Below, one piece after another: positions 6,738-8,487 of a stretch of DNA of 8,487 nucleotides. The stretch's first letter is position 1; each line of letters begins with the position of its first letter. The position numbers and the translations under genes were made by a program. The notes under the pieces were generated by a model. That model saw only the letters and a list, made by a program, of their open reading frames with translations. It did no database searches and had not been told where the DNA came from. Origin of the DNA: Hyphomicrobiales bacterium (GTDB lineage: Bacteria > Pseudomonadota > Alphaproteobacteria > Rhizobiales > Devosiaceae); the NCBI GenBank assembly GCA_015487515.1, contig WFPQ01000232.1, positions 1 through 8,487 of the forward strand. Direction: 5' to 3'.

Positions 6738-8207
6738 CTAAACCGGCAACCCGAGGAAACGGACCTGATTTCCGCGCATGGCCTTTATCAATATGGTAGA
6801 ACGTCCGGACTGGCGGGCCGAGGCAATGACATCCTCGAACTCCTGCGGGCTGTCCAGGGCAACACCGTTGGCCTCGAGCAGAACATCACCGCGGCGGAAA
6901 CGCTTCTGGGCGCCTATGGTGTCTGGCTCAACGTCCAGCACCATGAGACCAGGCCCGCGTTCATTGGGCATCAGGGTCAGGCCGACACTGGTGGGCATGG
7001 GCTCTGCGGGAACGGGCGCAGCATCCCGCGGACGCTCATCGGCCTGCTCCACACGCTTGTCAAGAACCACGTTATAGGTGATTTCCTGGCCATCGCGCCA
7101 AACCACCACATCGACCGCCGTATTGGGGGCGATGGTTGCAACGGTGCGGCTCAGATCAAGGGCATCATCAATCAATTCGCCATTGACCTTCAAAATGATG
7201 TCGCCGGTCTGAATGCCGACCTTGCCGGCCGGTCCACCATCGGTAAGGGCCACGACCATGGCTCCACGGGCCCGGTTCAGGCCAACGCTTTCAGCAATGT
7301 CCCTGGTGACGTTCTGCATGCCAACACCAAGGAAACCACGGGTCACGACACCATCATCCATCAGGTCGGTGACAACCTGTTTCACCGTCGTGGCGGGAAT
7401 GGCAAAGGCAATTCCCACATTGCCGCCATTGGGAGAGGCAATTGCCGTATTGACACCAATCACCTTACCGGAAAGGTTGAAGGAGGGACCACCCGAATTG
7501 CCCTTGTTTATGGAAGCATCAATCTGGAGGAAATCCCCATAGGGGCTGGCCGCAATGTCGCGACCACGGGCAGAAACGATACCCGCGGTCACGGTGCCGC
7601 CAAGGCCGAACGGATTGCCAACCGCAACAACCCAGTCACCAACGCGGACATCTTCTTCGGCAAATTCGACGAAAGGCATGTCAGTTGCCCCATCGATGCG
7701 CAGCAAGGCAAGGTCGGTGCGCCTGTCAGTTCCAACGACACTGGCCGAATATTCGTTGCCGCTATCATCGGTTATGGTGATGTTCTGGGCATTTTCTATG
7801 ACGTGATTATTGGTCACGACCAGGCCGTCAGCGGAAATTATGAAACCGGAACCGGCAGCCTGAAAACGCCGGACACGCGGGGAATCGGGCCCCTGGCCAC
7901 GACGATTTTCAAACTGGTCGAAAAAACGGCGCAGGGGATGGTCGGGGGGAAGGTCGGGAAATCTGAAAAAATCCTCATTGTCGAGGCGACGAATTTCCTG
8001 GCGCCCGTCGACACTGATCGAAACCACCGCAGGCTTTACCGCCTCGACCAGGTCGGCAAAACTGGCCGGAGCTCCGGCAGCCACGGAAACCTGGGCGCTG
8101 GACTGCTGGGAAGAAACCATGAAGCCTACCGTCGACAAGGCAAGCGCCGCGGCAAGCGAAGTGGCAACCAGCCATTTGCGATTGCGGAAAATACTCTGGG
8201 TTCGCAT
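6738..8207 (-). CDS. degP: Periplasmic DegP/MucD-like serine endoprotease (Do family, HtrA)
   Basis: 489-residue quality-control protease that degrades misfolded envelope proteins in the periplasm. An N-terminal signal sequence has basic residues 8-11, a hydrophobic core at about 12-31 and a probable cleavage after Ala38 (SSA before Gln-Val). The trypsin-like domain carries the catalytic triad His135 (TNNHVI), Asp165 (TDLALLR) and Ser238 (GNSGGP). A long charged loop rich in Arg, Asp and Phe (about 70-115) lies before the catalytic core. PDZ1 (about 288-383) begins GFLGVGMQNV. A Pro/Glu/Ala-rich linker (about 386-407) leads to PDZ2 (about 408-485). Two PDZ domains make it Do-type rather than DegS-type. 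ATG8207 is fixed by AAGGAG 9 nt upstream. All catalytic residues are present. The gene precedes the two-component genes in the same orientation. The choice between degP, degQ and mucD names is conventional. Confidence 0.97.
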   Translation of the reverse strand: MRTQSIFRNRKWLVATSLAAALALSTVGFMVSSQQSSAQVSVAAGAPASFADLVEAVKPAVVSISVDGRQEIRRLDNEDFFRFPDLPPDHPLRRFFDQFENRRGQGPDSPRVRRFQAAGSGFIISADGLVVTNNHVIENAQNITITDDSGNEYSASVVGTDRRTDLALLRIDGATDMPFVEFAEEDVRVGDWVVAVGNPFGLGGTVTAGIVSARGRDIAASPYGDFLQIDASINKGNSGGPSFNLSGKVIGVNTAIASPNGGNVGIAFAIPATTVKQVVTDLMDDGVVTRGFLGVGMQNVTRDIAESVGLNRARGAMVVALTDGGPAGKVGIQTGDIILKVNGELIDDALDLSRTVATIAPNTAVDVVVWRDGQEITYNVVLDKRVEQADERPRDAAPVPAEPMPTSVGLTLMPNERGPGLMVLDVEPDTIGAQKRFRRGDVLLEANGVALDSPQEFEDVIASARQSGRSTILIKAMRGNQVRFLGLPV

Positions 8208-8216
8208 GGAATTTGT

Positions 8217-8222
8217 CTCCTT
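8217..8222 (-). promoter_or_regulatory. degP: Strong ribosome binding site of degP
   Basis: AAGGAG on the minus strand, 9 nt before ATG8207. It is the strongest Shine-Dalgarno in the window and settles the start of the protease. Confidence 0.8.
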
Positions 8223-8278
8223 GAAAAATCAACCCTCAACAGGTGTCATATAAATAGGAAAAGAGACCTTTCCCCATG

Positions 8279-8305
8279 ATTACACCCGCATTAAATTTTT
8301 GTAAT
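8279..8305. repeat. Inverted repeats upstream of degP, candidate operator
   Basis: ATTACA (8279-8284) and TGTAAT (8300-8305) are inverted copies whose starts are 21 bp apart, about two helical turns. An overlapping pair, GCATTA (8288-8293) and TAATGC (8302-8307), adds more symmetry. Both overlap the candidate -10 of degP, a position suited to a transcription factor, possibly the response regulator encoded downstream. Six-base matches in an AT-rich stretch can occur by chance. Confidence 0.3.
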
Positions 8306-8319
8306 GCAAGGAAATGCAA
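8290..8319 (-). promoter_or_regulatory. degP: Candidate degP promoter
   Basis: On the minus strand TTGCAT (8319-8314), an 18-bp spacer and TTTAAT (8295-8290) form a sigma-70-like promoter, leaving a leader of roughly 75 nt before ATG8207. A second arrangement uses TTGCAT at 8309-8304 and TGTAAT at 8284-8279 with a 19-bp spacer. The 159-bp gap between the transporter stop and degP is clearly more AT-rich than the genes, as expected of a promoter region. Confidence 0.35.
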
Positions 8320-8366
8320 ATATCGGGAAAACGAAGAGCAGTGAAAACGTATCAAGCCGGAAAACA

Positions 8367-8487
8367 TCAGCCACCAAGAAATGCGCGACGCAGCAGATCA
8401 ATGGCAATGATTGTAAGGATGATGCGAAAACCGAAACGAAACAGGGTTTCGGGAATCCTGTCCAGAAACAACCCCCCCGCATAGGTT
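8367..8487 (-). CDS. C-terminal end of a probable TauE/SafE-family membrane transporter (5' end outside window)
   Basis: A frame entering from the right edge encodes 39 residues and stops at TGA (8369-8367). It reads as a small Gly-rich turn (TYAGGLFLDRIPE), then a hydrophobic helix (FGFRIILTIIAIDLL) and a short basic tail, LRRAFLGG. This fits the last transmembrane helix of the TauE/SafE (DUF81, sulfite-exporter-like) family, whose C-terminus often has a Gly-X-X-hydrophobic-X-X-Arg-Ile/Leu-Pro turn before the final helix. The other minus-strand frame, open from 8482 to 8291, gives a Phe/Cys-rich protein with no sensible start context and is probably spurious. The family call rests on one helix and could be another membrane protein. 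It has the same orientation as degP, but the promoter-like gap argues for separate transcription. Confidence 0.5.
   Translation of the reverse strand, partial: TYAGGLFLDRIPETLFRFGFRIILTIIAIDLLRRAFLGG

Noticed and set aside
8219..8278. Heat-shock-sigma-like elements CTTGAAA and CCCCATGAT near degP on the plus strand
   Set aside because: They are on the strand opposite to degP and about 45 bp apart rather than the usual 13-15, with no plus-strand gene downstream.
6594..8279. A 561-codon open frame on the plus strand opposite degP
   Set aside because: It lies entirely antisense to a fully recognisable protease with all catalytic motifs. Its translation has no domain pattern and is rich in Gly, Asn and His, as expected from reading biased codons backwards.
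8291..8482. A 63-codon minus-strand frame in the right-hand intergenic region
   Set aside because: It overlaps the more credible transporter C-terminus in another frame, is rich in Phe and Cys, and has no ribosome binding site that I can see before its right-edge start.
1..8487. A novel defence, mobile or biosynthetic system
   Set aside because: All sizeable genes belong to well-known core families. No repeats, integrase, transposase, toxin-antitoxin pair or composition break typical of such systems was seen.

Overview
The window carries six protein-coding regions and reads as ordinary chromosomal DNA from an alphaproteobacterium of moderate GC (mid-50s percent by eye). The evidence for this placement is the run degP - OmpR-type response regulator - sensor kinase - glnE on the minus strand, an order I recall from rhizobia and related alphaproteobacteria. 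A PdhS/PleC/DivJ-like histidine kinase of a type typical of that class lies next to it. The genus cannot be read from the sequence.

Layout on the plus strand, left end: the last 24 codons of an unidentified gene (to 76), then a membrane histidine kinase (107-1447, start uncertain) with two transmembrane helices, a coiled coil and a complete kinase core, but no recognisable sensory domain and no adjacent response regulator. It converges on glnE across a 48-bp gap.

Layout on the minus strand, read right to left: the C-terminal end of a probable TauE/SafE-type membrane transporter (stop at 8367); a 159-bp spacer with a plausible promoter and inverted repeats; a periplasmic DegP/MucD-like protease with two PDZ domains (8207-6738); a 103-bp spacer with a perfect 13-bp GC-rich hairpin and a possible promoter; an OmpR/PhoB-family response regulator (6634-5963); its probable partner kinase, whose GTG start overlaps the regulator's stop by 8 bp (5970-4423); and glnE (4384-1496), 38 bp further on.

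Working together: DegP clears misfolded envelope proteins. The kinase/regulator pair is placed to sense an envelope condition through its periplasmic loop and adjust transcription, plausibly of degP. GlnE controls glutamine synthetase by adenylylation and deadenylylation, and its position at the end of the operon could tie nitrogen assimilation to the two-component system. That link is inferred from gene order only.

I found no RNA gene, CRISPR array, insertion sequence, phage gene or origin, and no new multi-gene system. The points worth a second look are modest: the hairpin between degP and the regulator, a possible leaderless promoter for the regulator, paired inverted repeats upstream of degP, a 30-residue insertion in the ATP-binding domain of the second kinase, and the sensor-less first kinase with a Cys-Cys-Cys run and an ambiguous start.
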